Numbered from the stretch's first letter, positions 1 through 6,402 are shown. The stretch is DNA of 8,123 nt from Coxiellaceae bacterium (GCA_003450655.1 DMFG01000055.1:1-8123), one strand, 5' to 3'. Notes: generated from the sequence alone by a model not told the origin. Made by a program: numbers and translations.

Positions 1-777
1 CACTTCATTAAAAGGCAAGCGCTTATGATGCATTTTTCGATAGATACTATATAGATGCTTTTCTCGACCCATCACCACACATGAAGGTAATCGCCCACTA
101 GATAGACCATCTCGCAATGTCTGATCAATAAGAGTTAATACTTTTTTACGATTACCCCGCGCCCTCTCAACAGCGTGCTGAAGAATGTGGTAACGACGAG
201 GGTGCAGCGCTGAAAATCCCAGCTCCTCTAACTCATTTGAAAACGTCCGCATACCTAAACGTTTTGCAATGGGTGCAAAGATCTCTAGTGTTTCTTTTGC
301 AATACGTCGACGCTTCAATACTGGCAATGAACCTAAAGTACGCATATTGTGAAGCCGGTCTGCCAACTTAACAACAATAACACGGATATCTTTCGCCATG
401 GCTAATACCATTTTACGAAAATTTTCCGCTTGAGCTTGAGCTTTACTCACAAATTCAATCTGTGTCAGCTTGCTGACACCGTCAACTAATTCAGCAACAG
501 GCTGGCCAAATTGTTCTGCTAAGTCGGCCTTTGTGACATCAGTATCTTCTATCACATCATGCAGTAATGCTGCCATGATAGTTTGATAATCCATTTTAAT
601 TTCAGCAAGAATCAGGGCAACCGCTACAGGATGCGTGACATAAGCTTCACCTGTACGGCGTCGTTGGCCACGATGCGCAGACGAAGAAACCTCATAGGCA
701 CGATGAATCTGCTCTATTTGAGTTTCATCTAAGTAATCAAGTTTTTTACGTAACTTCTTATACTGACGCAACACCAT
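1..777 (-). CDS. spoT: Bifunctional (p)ppGpp synthetase/hydrolase SpoT, N-terminal 259 residues (3' end off the left edge)
   Basis: SpoT makes and degrades the stringent-response alarmone ppGpp in the cytoplasm. The visible part is the hydrolase (HD) domain and the first residues of the synthetase domain. Seen here: THPVAVA (48-54), the HD metal motif in ALLHDVIEDT (H73, D74), FRKM (120-123), KLADRLHNMRTL with D140, and GREKHLYSIYRKM (237-249), which opens the synthetase domain. The intact HD motif argues for an active hydrolase and against RelA, whose HD domain is degenerate. E. coli SpoT is 702 aa, so roughly 60% lies outside the window. The start is uncertain. An in-frame TAG sits two codons before the ATG at 777, and AGGAG directly abuts that ATG. 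Initiation at the next codons, GTG (774) or TTG (771), would give 3 or 6 bases of spacing. It is last in the minus-strand group after rpoZ, as in E. coli. Confidence 0.95.
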   Translation of the reverse strand, partial: MVLRQYKKLRKKLDYLDETQIEQIHRAYEVSSSAHRGQRRRTGEAYVTHPVAVALILAEIKMDYQTIMAALLHDVIEDTDVTKADLAEQFGQPVAELVDGVSKLTQIEFVSKAQAQAENFRKMVLAMAKDIRVIVVKLADRLHNMRTLGSLPVLKRRRIAKETLEIFAPIAKRLGMRTFSNELEELGFSALHPRRYHILQHAVERARGNRKKVLTLIDQTLRDGLSSGRLPSCVVMGREKHLYSIYRKMHHKRLPFNEV

Positions 778-823
778 CTCCTATGAAAACAAGGCAACCC
801 CTGCTTAACATCATTGTACATCA

Positions 824-832
824 ATTATAACA
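824..832 (-). promoter_or_regulatory. Extended -10 promoter candidate for spoT
   Basis: On the minus strand this reads TGTTATAAT, a perfect extended -10 element (TG-n-TATAAT). It lies in the rpoZ-spoT gap and would start RNA near 817, leaving a leader of about 40 bases before spoT. The -35 position at 17-base spacing (847-852, GCTCAA) does not match consensus, which extended -10 promoters tolerate. This would let spoT be expressed apart from rpoZ. No transcript data were available. Confidence 0.5.
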
Positions 833-846
833 TTGAGATAGCGCTC

Positions 847-866
847 TTGAGCTAATGGCAGCTCAA
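847..866 (-). repeat. Perfect 7-bp hairpin directly after the rpoZ stop codon
   Basis: TTGAGCT (847-853) and AGCTCAA (860-866) form a perfect inverted repeat with a 6-base loop, immediately after the rpoZ stop. No U-run follows on the minus strand, so it is not a standard intrinsic terminator. It could protect the rpoZ 3' end, slow readthrough into spoT, or be a protein-binding site, since it covers the -35 position of the spoT promoter candidate. Confidence 0.5.
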
Positions 867-1094
867 TTAGTTAATGATAACGTCTTCTTCAATTGGATCA
901 GTACGAGTTTTAGTGATATCAAAACCTTCTGCGATTTCACGCAAAGCCAATACCGTTGGCTTATCATTTTCAACAGGAACTTGAGGATCTGCAGCGCCAG
1001 ATTCAATGAGGTGAGCTCGTTTAGCGGACTTCAAAACAAGATCAAAGCGGTTAGTAACATTTTTAAGACAATCATCAACAGTAACGCGAGCCAT
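867..1094 (-). CDS. rpoZ: DNA-directed RNA polymerase omega subunit
   Basis: Omega binds the beta' subunit, helps assemble RNA polymerase and, in E. coli, forms part of a ppGpp site. The 75-residue product starts [10 protein letters not shown] and carries NRFDLVL (15-21), the AKRA segment, and [19 protein letters not shown]. These line up with E. coli RpoZ (MARVTVQDA, NRFDLVLVAARRA, VPEENDKTTVIALREIEEG). The charged tail is shorter than in E. coli (91 aa), with only a few acidic residues (EED) before the end. AGAGG lies 6 bases before the ATG at 1094. A promoter candidate is found in the 69-base gap after gmk, so rpoZ may be transcribed separately from yicC-gmk. The position between gmk and spoT is the conserved one. 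Confidence 0.97.
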   Translation of the reverse strand: MARVTVDDCLKNVTNRFDLVLKSAKRAHLIESGAADPQVPVENDKPTVLALREIAEGFDITKTRTDPIEEDVIIN

Positions 1095-1110
1095 ATCAAA
1101 CCTCTGTTTT

Positions 1111-1140
1111 ATAATAAATTTTTAATATATTTGAGCTCAA
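1111..1140 (-). promoter_or_regulatory. Sigma-70-like promoter candidate for rpoZ with a palindrome at its -35
   Basis: On the minus strand the -35 is TTGAGC (1135-1140), followed by an 18-base AT-rich spacer and a -10 of TATTAT (1111-1116, 5 of 6 matches to consensus). RNA would start near 1104, just before the ribosome binding site. The -35 overlaps a perfect 10-base palindrome, TTGAGCTCAA (1131-1140). Confidence 0.45.
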
Positions 1141-1163
1141 TCGCTCGAATCAGGATGGCCATT

Positions 1164-1787
1164 TTAGTGCTTTTCTAGCAATTCTTCCAGTAAAGATGAT
1201 AATTTCCTATCCTGCTGTGCAGTTTTTAACCTATTAGATTGGATAATATGCTGCGCTTGTTCGACTAACACCTCAAAATCATCATTCATCAATAAATAAT
1301 CAAACTCATAATAATGAGCCATCTCACTTTGAGCCTTACTCATACGCCGAGCAATCACATCAGCAGAATCCTCATTACGACCTTGCAGTCGTTGCTGCAA
1401 TATAGCTAATGATGGTGGAATAATAAATACTGTGACCACCTGAGGAAACAACTGCTTCACCTGGCGGGCACCCTGCCAGTCAATTTCTAAAATAATATCC
1501 ACGCCTTTTTCAAGCTGCTCAATCACCCACTCATGGGATGTCCCATATCGATAGCCAAAAACCTCTGCATGCTCTAGAAATGCATTATCATCAACCATCG
1601 CCTGAAAATCTGCCTCTGTCTTAAAGAAGTAATCCACACCCTCTTGATCATTCGGGCGTGGCGGGCGAGTGGTACATGAAATAGAGACATTAATACCAGA
1701 ATCACGTTCCAGCAAAGCTCGAACAAGGCGAGTTTTTCCACCACCGGATGGTGCCGCAATCACATATAACGTACCTTGACTATTCAA
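1164..1787 (-). CDS. gmk: Guanylate kinase, TTG start
   Basis: Guanylate kinase uses ATP to phosphorylate GMP to GDP in the cytoplasm, feeding GTP and ppGpp pools. The 207-residue product has the same length as E. coli Gmk. Visible are the Walker A loop APSGGGKT (12-19), the GMP-binding segment SCTTRPPRPNDQEGVDYFF (37-55), EIDWQGARQVK, and FIIPPS. The first residues (NSQGTLYVIAAPSG) match E. coli AQGTLYIVSAPSG. This fixes the start at the TTG at 1787: no in-frame ATG precedes it, and the next start codon (GTG, codon 9) would remove the first strand. AGGTG lies 7 bases upstream, inside yicC. The gene overlaps the yicC end by 8 bases, which suggests translational coupling. The third loop glycine (GGGKT, against GAGKS in E. 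coli) is a mild variation. Confidence 0.97.
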   Translation of the reverse strand: MNSQGTLYVIAAPSGGGKTRLVRALLERDSGINVSISCTTRPPRPNDQEGVDYFFKTEADFQAMVDDNAFLEHAEVFGYRYGTSHEWVIEQLEKGVDIILEIDWQGARQVKQLFPQVVTVFIIPPSLAILQQRLQGRNEDSADVIARRMSKAQSEMAHYYEFDYLLMNDDFEVLVEQAQHIIQSNRLKTAQQDRKLSSLLEELLEKH

Positions 1788-2643
1788 TATTCTGCACCTG
1801 TTCTCTAATCTGTTCTAAAGCAACCTTAATATCCAGTGCTGCTTGTGTAATTCGTAAATCTACTGATTTGCTCGCAATTGTATTAGCTTCTCGATTCAAT
1901 TCTTGCATGAGAAAATCCAAACGTCTTCCCACAACCCCACCTTCTGCAACAATCCGGCCACACTCAGACACATGAGCTTTCAAACGCTGCAACTCTTCAG
2001 CAATATCAATTTTTTGTGCAAACCACACCAATTCTTGTTCTAAGCGCTCAGTATCTACTTTTGCTTCTAGTATTTCAAACTGAGCTAACATACGCTGCTT
2101 ATAATTGGACAATAGTTCAGGCAACTGCGCCTCAATCACCTCAAGCTGCTGCCTAATATCACTCAGCCTCTCTCCGATAAAAGTTGCAGTTCCCTCACCT
2201 TCACGAGCTCTAACCGTCACAATTTTCTCCAAACAAGATTGCAAGCTCGATTTAAAACTCTCTTCTAACCCATCAATAGAACGCTTTACCGCTTGAACAA
2301 CTCCTCGGTACTGAATGACATCAAAGACCGACAAAGAAGCTTGCGGGAAACGATCTGAGACTTGAGCTATCACATGCTCTAATTGTGCCAACATCGCCTC
2401 ATTACATTGTAGCTCTGCTGACTGCTCGCCTGAAGACTGAAACTTAATCGACACGTCAACCTTTCCACGATGCAAGTAAGCTTTAACTCGCTCTCTAACG
2501 ACCTCATCCCACTCGCGAAACAACTCAGGCAGGTGTATATTCAAATCAAGATATCGATGATTCACCGTACGAATTTCCCAGGTTAGCTGACCTTCAGGAA
2601 AATCGAATACATGGCTCGCATAAGCCGTCATACTATGTAACAT
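1780..2643 (-). CDS. yicC: YicC/YloC family endoribonuclease
   Basis: YicC proteins are cytoplasmic endoribonucleases linked to RNA decay in E. coli and Bacillus (YloC). The product is 287 residues, the same as E. coli YicC, and the two match along their whole length. Examples are the N-terminal SMTAYA (4-9), the WEIRTVNHRYLD segment, RGKVDVSIKF, the central LEQELVWFAQKIDIAEELQRLKAHV, and the C-terminal GRRLDFLMQELNREANTIASKS (239-260) ending in QNIE. The middle region is rich in E, Q, R and L and is probably helical. The ATG at 2643 has GAGG 10 bases upstream, and HSMTAYA aligns with RSMTAYA in E. coli. It is first in the minus-strand group yicC-gmk-rpoZ-spoT and divergent from rph, as in E. 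coli, pairing two RNA-processing nucleases on one promoter region. Confidence 0.96.
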   Translation of the reverse strand: MLHSMTAYASHVFDFPEGQLTWEIRTVNHRYLDLNIHLPELFREWDEVVRERVKAYLHRGKVDVSIKFQSSGEQSAELQCNEAMLAQLEHVIAQVSDRFPQASLSVFDVIQYRGVVQAVKRSIDGLEESFKSSLQSCLEKIVTVRAREGEGTATFIGERLSDIRQQLEVIEAQLPELLSNYKQRMLAQFEILEAKVDTERLEQELVWFAQKIDIAEELQRLKAHVSECGRIVAEGGVVGRRLDFLMQELNREANTIASKSVDLRITQAALDIKVALEQIREQVQNIE

Positions 2644-2718
2644 ACTGCTCTTACCTCACTTCACATGACTCATTGATTGCATGAATTATTCAGCACTGTC
2701 GCAATAAGAGACAAAACC

Positions 2719-2727
2719 TGCTATAAA
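2719..2727 (+). promoter_or_regulatory. Extended -10 promoter candidate for rph
   Basis: TGCTATAAA fits an extended -10 (TG-n-TATAAT, five of six -10 bases). The -35 position at 17-base spacing is poor. RNA would start near 2734 and give a leader of about 88 bases containing GC-rich inverted repeats (2759-2797). Confidence 0.45.
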
Positions 2728-2758
2728 ACGAACAGCTCAAAGAAAAATGAACAACCCT

Positions 2759-2797
2759 ATGCGCCACGCATGTTAACTGCACGCGAGAGTAGGCGCA
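2759..2797 (+). repeat. Mutually exclusive hairpins in the rph leader
   Basis: ATGCG (2759-2763) can pair with CGCAT (2767-2771) over a 3-base loop. The overlapping TGCGCC (2760-2765) can instead pair perfectly with GGCGCA (2792-2797). Both stems use the same left arm, so they cannot form together. The rph ribosome binding site AAGGA lies about 20 bases after the second arm. Nothing here resembles a known riboswitch. Confidence 0.35.
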
Positions 2798-2821
2798 AGC
2801 CAACCCAAAGGAACCACACCT

Positions 2822-3568
2822 ATGAGACCCAGCCATCGCCCCCAGAATGCATTACGATCCATTGAATTTAAACGACAATTCACACAACACGCAGAAGGCT
2901 CCGTCTTAGTGTCCTTTGGAAACACCCAAGTACTGTGTACCGCATCGGTGGAAGATCGTGTTCCTCCGTTTCTTAGAGACAGCAAACAAGGATGGATCAC
3001 CGCAGAATATGGCATGCTCCCTCGCTCTACACATAGTCGTATGTCACGAGAAGCTGCTCGCGGCAAACAACAAGGGCGCACCATCGAAATTCAACGACTC
3101 ATTGGCCGCTCATTACGGGCAGCTGTTGACTTATCCGCACTAGGGCAACACACCATCACCATCGACTGCGATGTTATCCAAGCTGATGGTGGCACTCGAA
3201 CAGCCGCTATATCCGGTGCTTGTGTCGCTTTGATTGACGCACTCAACCACATGGTTGCTAAAGGTATGATTGCTCAATCCCCTCTTAAGCATCATATTGC
3301 AGCCATTTCAGTTGGCATCTATAAAAATACTCCCGTTCTCGACTTAGACTATGCAGAAGACAGTGACTGTGAAACCGACATGAACATAGTCATGACAGAC
3401 ACAGGCGAATTCATTGAAATTCAAGGCACCGCTGAAGGTAAACCTTTTAACAACCAAGAGTTACAAAGCCTACTACAACTGGCCGAGCAAGGTATTACTG
3501 AAATCATTACACTGCAAAAACAAGCACTCAGCCACGCAAATACCAACCAGTCAACGACTACAGTGTAA
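2822..3568 (+). CDS. rph: Ribonuclease PH
   Basis: RNase PH trims tRNA 3' ends by phosphorolysis, releasing nucleoside diphosphates, and works as a hexameric ring in the cytoplasm. The 248-residue product follows the family throughout: MRPSHR start, [20 protein letters not shown] (23-42), [17 protein letters not shown] (57-73), [15 protein letters not shown] (86-100), [13 protein letters not shown] (115-127) with the phosphate-binding GGTR, and the catalytic acid region [15 protein letters not shown] (D180 and D186). It is about 10 residues longer than E. coli Rph through a polar tail ending STTTV. AAGGA lies 9 bases before the ATG. Its last 11 bases overlap the convergent xthA. In E. coli rph is directly followed by pyrE and takes part in pyrE attenuation. 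Here two genes separate them. The full C-terminus suggests an active enzyme, unlike the frameshifted rph of E. coli K-12. Confidence 0.97.
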   Translation: MRPSHRPQNALRSIEFKRQFTQHAEGSVLVSFGNTQVLCTASVEDRVPPFLRDSKQGWITAEYGMLPRSTHSRMSREAARGKQQGRTIEIQRLIGRSLRAAVDLSALGQHTITIDCDVIQADGGTRTAAISGACVALIDALNHMVAKGMIAQSPLKHHIAAISVGIYKNTPVLDLDYAEDSDCETDMNIVMTDTGEFIEIQGTAEGKPFNNQELQSLLQLAEQGITEIITLQKQALSHANTNQSTTTV

Positions 3569-4331
3569 AACCATAGTCAATCACTAAGGGCGCATGATCT
3601 GAAAAACGTTGATTTTTATAGATTGATGCGCCTTCTACCGTGTCCTGTAAGTTTGGTGTCACCATCTGATAGTCAATCCGCCAACCCACATTATTCGCCC
3701 ATGCTTGACCGCGATTCGACCACCAAGTGTATTCATGGGGTGCTTGATTGACCTGACGAAAAGCATCCACCCAACCTTGCTTGACCAATAAATCATCTAA
3801 CCAAGCACGCTCCTCCGGCAAACAGCCTGAATTTTTTTGGTTAGACTTAAAATTCTTGATATCGATTTCCTTATGAACAATATTCCAGTCACCACACACA
3901 ATAAAATGCCGACCCGAGTTCAATTGCTCTTGTAAAATAGCCTCATAACGCGCCATAAAATCGATCTTCTTCGCTTGTCGCTCATCGCCACTGCTGCCTG
4001 ATGGTAAATACAAAGACACAACACTTAAATCATCAACATCCACTTGCAAGTAGCGCCCTTCAGTATCAGCACATTCAAAACCCAAACCTTCCTGAACATG
4101 GTCAGGCTGATATTTTGAATAAACACCCACTCCGCTATACCCTTTTTTTTCAGCATCAGAAAAGTGACAGTGATAACCCGCTGGACGAAAAACCTCTCCC
4201 TCTAAGATCGCCATTTGTGCCTTAGTTTCTTGCACACAGACAAAGTCAGCATCTTGCTCCGCCAACCATTCAAAACAGCCTTTACGAGCTGCTGCACGAA
4301 TGCCGTTCATATTTAATGAAATCACTTTCAT
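3558..4331 (-). CDS. xthA: Exodeoxyribonuclease III (AP endonuclease)
   Basis: Exonuclease III cleaves DNA at abasic sites and removes nucleotides from 3' ends in base excision repair, using Mg2+. The 257-residue product belongs to the endonuclease/exonuclease/phosphatase superfamily. Visible in order: NMNGIRAA (7-14), VQETK with metal ligand E35, [10 protein letters not shown] (64-73), [12 protein letters not shown] with Y108, CGDWNI with D148 and N150, [19 protein letters not shown] with D220, and SDHAPLV with the catalytic pair D245-H246. E. coli XthA is 268 aa. All expected catalytic residues are present, so it should be active. GGAG lies 8 bases before the ATG at 4331. It runs against rph, with an 11-base tail-to-tail overlap and no terminator between them. 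A possible gene remnant lies just upstream in the same direction. Confidence 0.96.
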   Translation of the reverse strand: MKVISLNMNGIRAAARKGCFEWLAEQDADFVCVQETKAQMAILEGEVFRPAGYHCHFSDAEKKGYSGVGVYSKYQPDHVQEGLGFECADTEGRYLQVDVDDLSVVSLYLPSGSSGDERQAKKIDFMARYEAILQEQLNSGRHFIVCGDWNIVHKEIDIKNFKSNQKNSGCLPEERAWLDDLLVKQGWVDAFRQVNQAPHEYTWWSNRGQAWANNVGWRIDYQMVTPNLQDTVEGASIYKNQRFSDHAPLVIDYGFTL

Positions 4332-4381
4332 AGATCTTCTCCAATGAATTAATTGATGCCAGAAAGCTACTGGTATTCGCG

Positions 4382-4492
4382 CTATGATTCAAGTTTTGCG
4401 AGCATCTCTGGATTCTCAAGCCATTCCTCCCACCGCAACAGTCCTTGACGACACCCTAACGATATGAATAAATAGGCCGATCTTATTTGAGC
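4382..4492 (-). pseudogene. Possible C-terminal remnant of an unidentified gene upstream of xthA
   Basis: A minus-strand frame stays open for 36 codons between a TAA (4493-4495) and a TAG (4382-4384). Its last part reads GCRQGLLRWEEWLENPEML followed by AKLES, which looks like a genuine protein tail with ordinary codon use. There is no ATG or GTG early in the frame; the only usual start is a TTG in the middle. I do not recognise the family. It may be what is left of a gene that once preceded xthA, or chance. It overlaps the waaC promoter candidate on the other strand. Confidence 0.25.
4445..4472 (+). promoter_or_regulatory. Promoter candidate for waaC
   Basis: TTGACG (4445-4450) matches the -35 consensus in five of six bases. 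It is followed, after 16 bases, by AATAAA (4467-4472), a fair -10 with four of six matches. RNA would start near 4480, about 25 bases before the waaC ATG. The ribosome binding site before waaC is weak, with no AGGAG-like stretch in the last 20 bases. Confidence 0.35.
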
Positions 4493-4503
4493 TTATCACC
4501 TAC

Positions 4504-5532
4504 ATGCACATTCTTATTATCAAAACCTCTTCACTAGGTGACATTATCCATACATTTCCCGCCATCTGCGATGCCCACCAAGCTATTCCCAATCTTCGCA
4601 TTGATTGGCTCATAGAAGAGCAGTTCATGCCAATGGTTGAAAACCATCCCTGTGTCCACCGCGCCATAGCCTGTCATTGGCGCCACTTCAACGGGAACCC
4701 TCTCACCTATTGGAAATCACCCGAATGGACAATATTAAAAAAGGATCTTCGCAATACCCACTATGACGCCATTATTGACCTACAGGGATTATTAAAAAGT
4801 GCATTACTGGTCAAACTCTGTCGCTCTAAGGTGACTCATGGCTACAGTTGGCGAAGTGCTCGTGAGCCACTCTCCAGTTTGTTTTACCGCCACTGTCACA
4901 GCATCAGCCGACAACAAAATGCCATTCTGCGCTCTAGGCAGTTACTCGCCCAAGCTTTAAATTACGCCTGCCCAAAAACAACCCCTCATTACAATTGGAA
5001 CAATAAACATAACTCGACGACTACTCAGCATATTCTACTATTAACAAATACCACTTGGATCACCAAATACTGGCCACGACCTCGCTGGATCACACTAGGT
5101 CTTGCTCTAGTCAAACACGGTTACATTCCAACCTTGACCTGGGGCACACCGATAGAGAAAGCCTTTGTTGATGAATTGTCGAAAGAGATACCAGGTTCAC
5201 ACGTACTCCCTAAAACCAATATGGCAGATCTACACACTTTCATTACCCATGCTAGTGGCTTTGTCGGTGTTGATACCGGTTTAACTCACTTAGCAACGGC
5301 ACTCAGCTGCCCTGGAGTCTGCTTGATGGGAGCAACAGACCCTAACCTGACAGGACCACTTGGCCAACACACGTACATACAATTCAAACAACTGGCCTGC
5401 TCACCTTGCAAACAGCGACAATGCCAACATAAAGATTACGCCCCTAAGGTTACACCTTGCATGTTAGCCATCACACCTGAACAAGCCTTAGCACAACTGA
5501 TGGAGCAAATAGAAAACAAACAACACCAATAA
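4504..5532 (+). CDS. waaC: Lipopolysaccharide heptosyltransferase I
   Basis: WaaC transfers the first L-glycero-D-manno-heptose from ADP-heptose to the Kdo of lipid A at the inner face of the inner membrane. The 342-residue product is a GT9-family, GT-B fold enzyme. The N-terminus HILIIKTSSLGDIIHTFPA aligns with E. coli RVLIVKTSSMGDVLHTLPA, placing the catalytic base at D13. Further matches are AIIDLQGLLKSALL (89-102), SAREPLSSLFY (118-128), K188 before YWP in the donor-binding region, WGTP, and GVDTGLTHLATAL (255-267) with D257. The C-terminal part has four cysteines (C299, C302, C307, C319) in a CSPCKQRQC plus PCM pattern. E. coli WaaC (319 aa) lacks this, but other heptosyltransferases such as WaaF have it. 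WaaF is thus an alternative, but the N-terminus favours WaaC. Upstream it has its own promoter candidate; pyrE follows after 71 bases. The gene implies a Gram-negative with a heptose core. Confidence 0.88.
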   Translation: MHILIIKTSSLGDIIHTFPAICDAHQAIPNLRIDWLIEEQFMPMVENHPCVHRAIACHWRHFNGNPLTYWKSPEWTILKKDLRNTHYDAIIDLQGLLKSALLVKLCRSKVTHGYSWRSAREPLSSLFYRHCHSISRQQNAILRSRQLLAQALNYACPKTTPHYNWNNKHNSTTTQHILLLTNTTWITKYWPRPRWITLGLALVKHGYIPTLTWGTPIEKAFVDELSKEIPGSHVLPKTNMADLHTFITHASGFVGVDTGLTHLATALSCPGVCLMGATDPNLTGPLGQHTYIQFKQLACSPCKQRQCQHKDYAPKVTPCMLAITPEQALAQLMEQIENKQHQ

Positions 5533-5547
5533 ACCACATACATTAAC

Positions 5548-5576
5548 TTGAAAGGAAAAACCCTATTCCGTACTAT
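5548..5576 (+). promoter_or_regulatory. Sigma-70-like promoter candidate for pyrE
   Basis: TTGAAA (5548-5553), a 17-base spacer and TACTAT (5571-5576) form a good promoter in the waaC-pyrE gap. RNA would start near 5584, about 20 bases before pyrE. So short a leader has no room for the leader peptide and terminator hairpin that give UTP-sensitive attenuation of E. coli pyrE. Confidence 0.5.
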
Positions 5577-5603
5577 TTTCACGATCAACAGGAAGGATTC
5601 AAT

Positions 5604-6260
5604 ATGACGCTCGCACACTCCATTGCCAAAATCTTACTGGAAATAAAAGCCGTTCAATTCAATATCGACAACCCATTCCAATACACCTCGGGTTTACAGT
5701 CACCTATCTATTGCGACAACCGACTTGTGATTTCCCACCCCAAAGCACGCAACACCATCATTGATGGATTTCTATCGCTTATTCAAACACAAGCCTTACC
5801 TACAGAGCTTATCGCTGGAACTGCAACTGCAGGCATTCCCCATGCAGCATGGATTGCCGACCGACTACAACAACCGATGGTTTATATACGAGGAAAAGCG
5901 AAAGCACACGGCAAAAATAACCAAATTGAAGGACATTATAAAACAGGACAACAAGCCTTAGTCATCGAAGATTTAATTAGCACAGGAAACAGCGCCATCT
6001 CAGCTTGTCAGGCGCTTAAAGCACAAGGCGTGATTTCACAGCATTGTCTCGCTATTTTTAATTATCAATTAAATGCCAGCCAACAGGCTTTCCAAGAAGC
6101 TGATATAAAGCTACATACACTGACCACGCTAGATACCTTGCTGGATGCAGCCATTCAACAAGGCCAGCTCACAGAGAAACAACGTAATGAAGTGTACTGC
6201 TGGAGAAATAATCCAAAAGCATGGATACCTTCTATTCAAAAAGCAGCTTCTTCAACCTAA
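5604..6260 (+). CDS. pyrE: Orotate phosphoribosyltransferase, Bacillus-like type
   Basis: PyrE joins orotate to PRPP to give OMP, the fifth step of pyrimidine synthesis, in the cytoplasm. The 218-residue product has the type I phosphoribosyltransferase PRPP loop VIEDLISTG (120-128). The active-site loop YIRGKAKAHGKNNQIEG (94-110) has K98, K100 and H102. The orotate region is TSGLQSPIYCDNR (28-40), and AGTATAGIPHAAW spans 71-83. The whole chain, down to the tail CWRNNPKAW, resembles Bacillus PyrE as I recall it (SPIYCDNR, AGTATAGIPHAA, KAHGKGNQIEG, VIEDLISTG, WKRNP). It is unlike E. coli PyrE (SGRKSPYFFNAG, KEAKDHGEGGN, VDDVITAGTA). AGGAAGG, an excellent ribosome binding site, lies 7 bases before the ATG. 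The upstream neighbour is waaC on the same strand; the downstream gene is convergent. Confidence 0.95.
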   Translation: MTLAHSIAKILLEIKAVQFNIDNPFQYTSGLQSPIYCDNRLVISHPKARNTIIDGFLSLIQTQALPTELIAGTATAGIPHAAWIADRLQQPMVYIRGKAKAHGKNNQIEGHYKTGQQALVIEDLISTGNSAISACQALKAQGVISQHCLAIFNYQLNASQQAFQEADIKLHTLTTLDTLLDAAIQQGQLTEKQRNEVYCWRNNPKAWIPSIQKAASST

Positions 6261-6288
6261 CCCTTACGTTCAACAACACAGCTTATCA

Positions 6289-6362
6289 AAACTTACGCTT
6301 CGATCGTTATCTATAGCTTGCGCTAAGTTTAAGATGATGCAATACACTCCATTGAAGTATTG
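6289..6362. repeat. Pair of inverted repeats after pyrE, possible small repeat element
   Basis: AAACTTACGC (6289-6298) pairs with GCGCTAAGTTT (6320-6330) with one bulged base, around a 21-base loop holding a further small stem (GAT-CGTT-ATC, 6302-6311). Nine bases later CAATAC (6340-6345) pairs perfectly with GTATTG (6357-6362). Neither is followed by a T-run, so terminator function is doubtful. The arrangement could be a REP-like or MITE-like element or the relic of one. Copies elsewhere cannot be judged from this window. Confidence 0.35.
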
Positions 6363-6402
6363 TCAGACCCTTGTGATTTATCATTCTAGCTGAGTGTCCA
6401 AT

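Larger units (their letters stand above)
2644..2821. promoter_or_regulatory. Divergent yicC/rph promoter region
   Basis: These 178 bases must drive yicC leftward and rph rightward. The clearest element is the extended -10 for rph at 2719-2727. Toward yicC only weak matches are visible: on the minus strand TTGTCT (2708-2713), 18 bases, then AATAAT. The two transcripts would start within about 50 bases of each other, so shared control is plausible. No protein-coding frame with a convincing start is present. Confidence 0.5.

Noticed and set aside
855..1178. 107-codon plus-strand frame opposite rpoZ
   Set aside because: It lies antisense to the clearly conserved rpoZ and resembles no family.
2773..3084. 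103-codon minus-strand frame opposite the 5' half of rph
   Set aside because: It is antisense to conserved rph codons and has no homology signal.
6145..6393. 82-codon plus-strand frame over the pyrE 3' end and the following gap
   Set aside because: Most of it is out of frame within pyrE and it has no ribosome binding site. The part beyond pyrE covers the inverted repeats and shows no recognisable protein.
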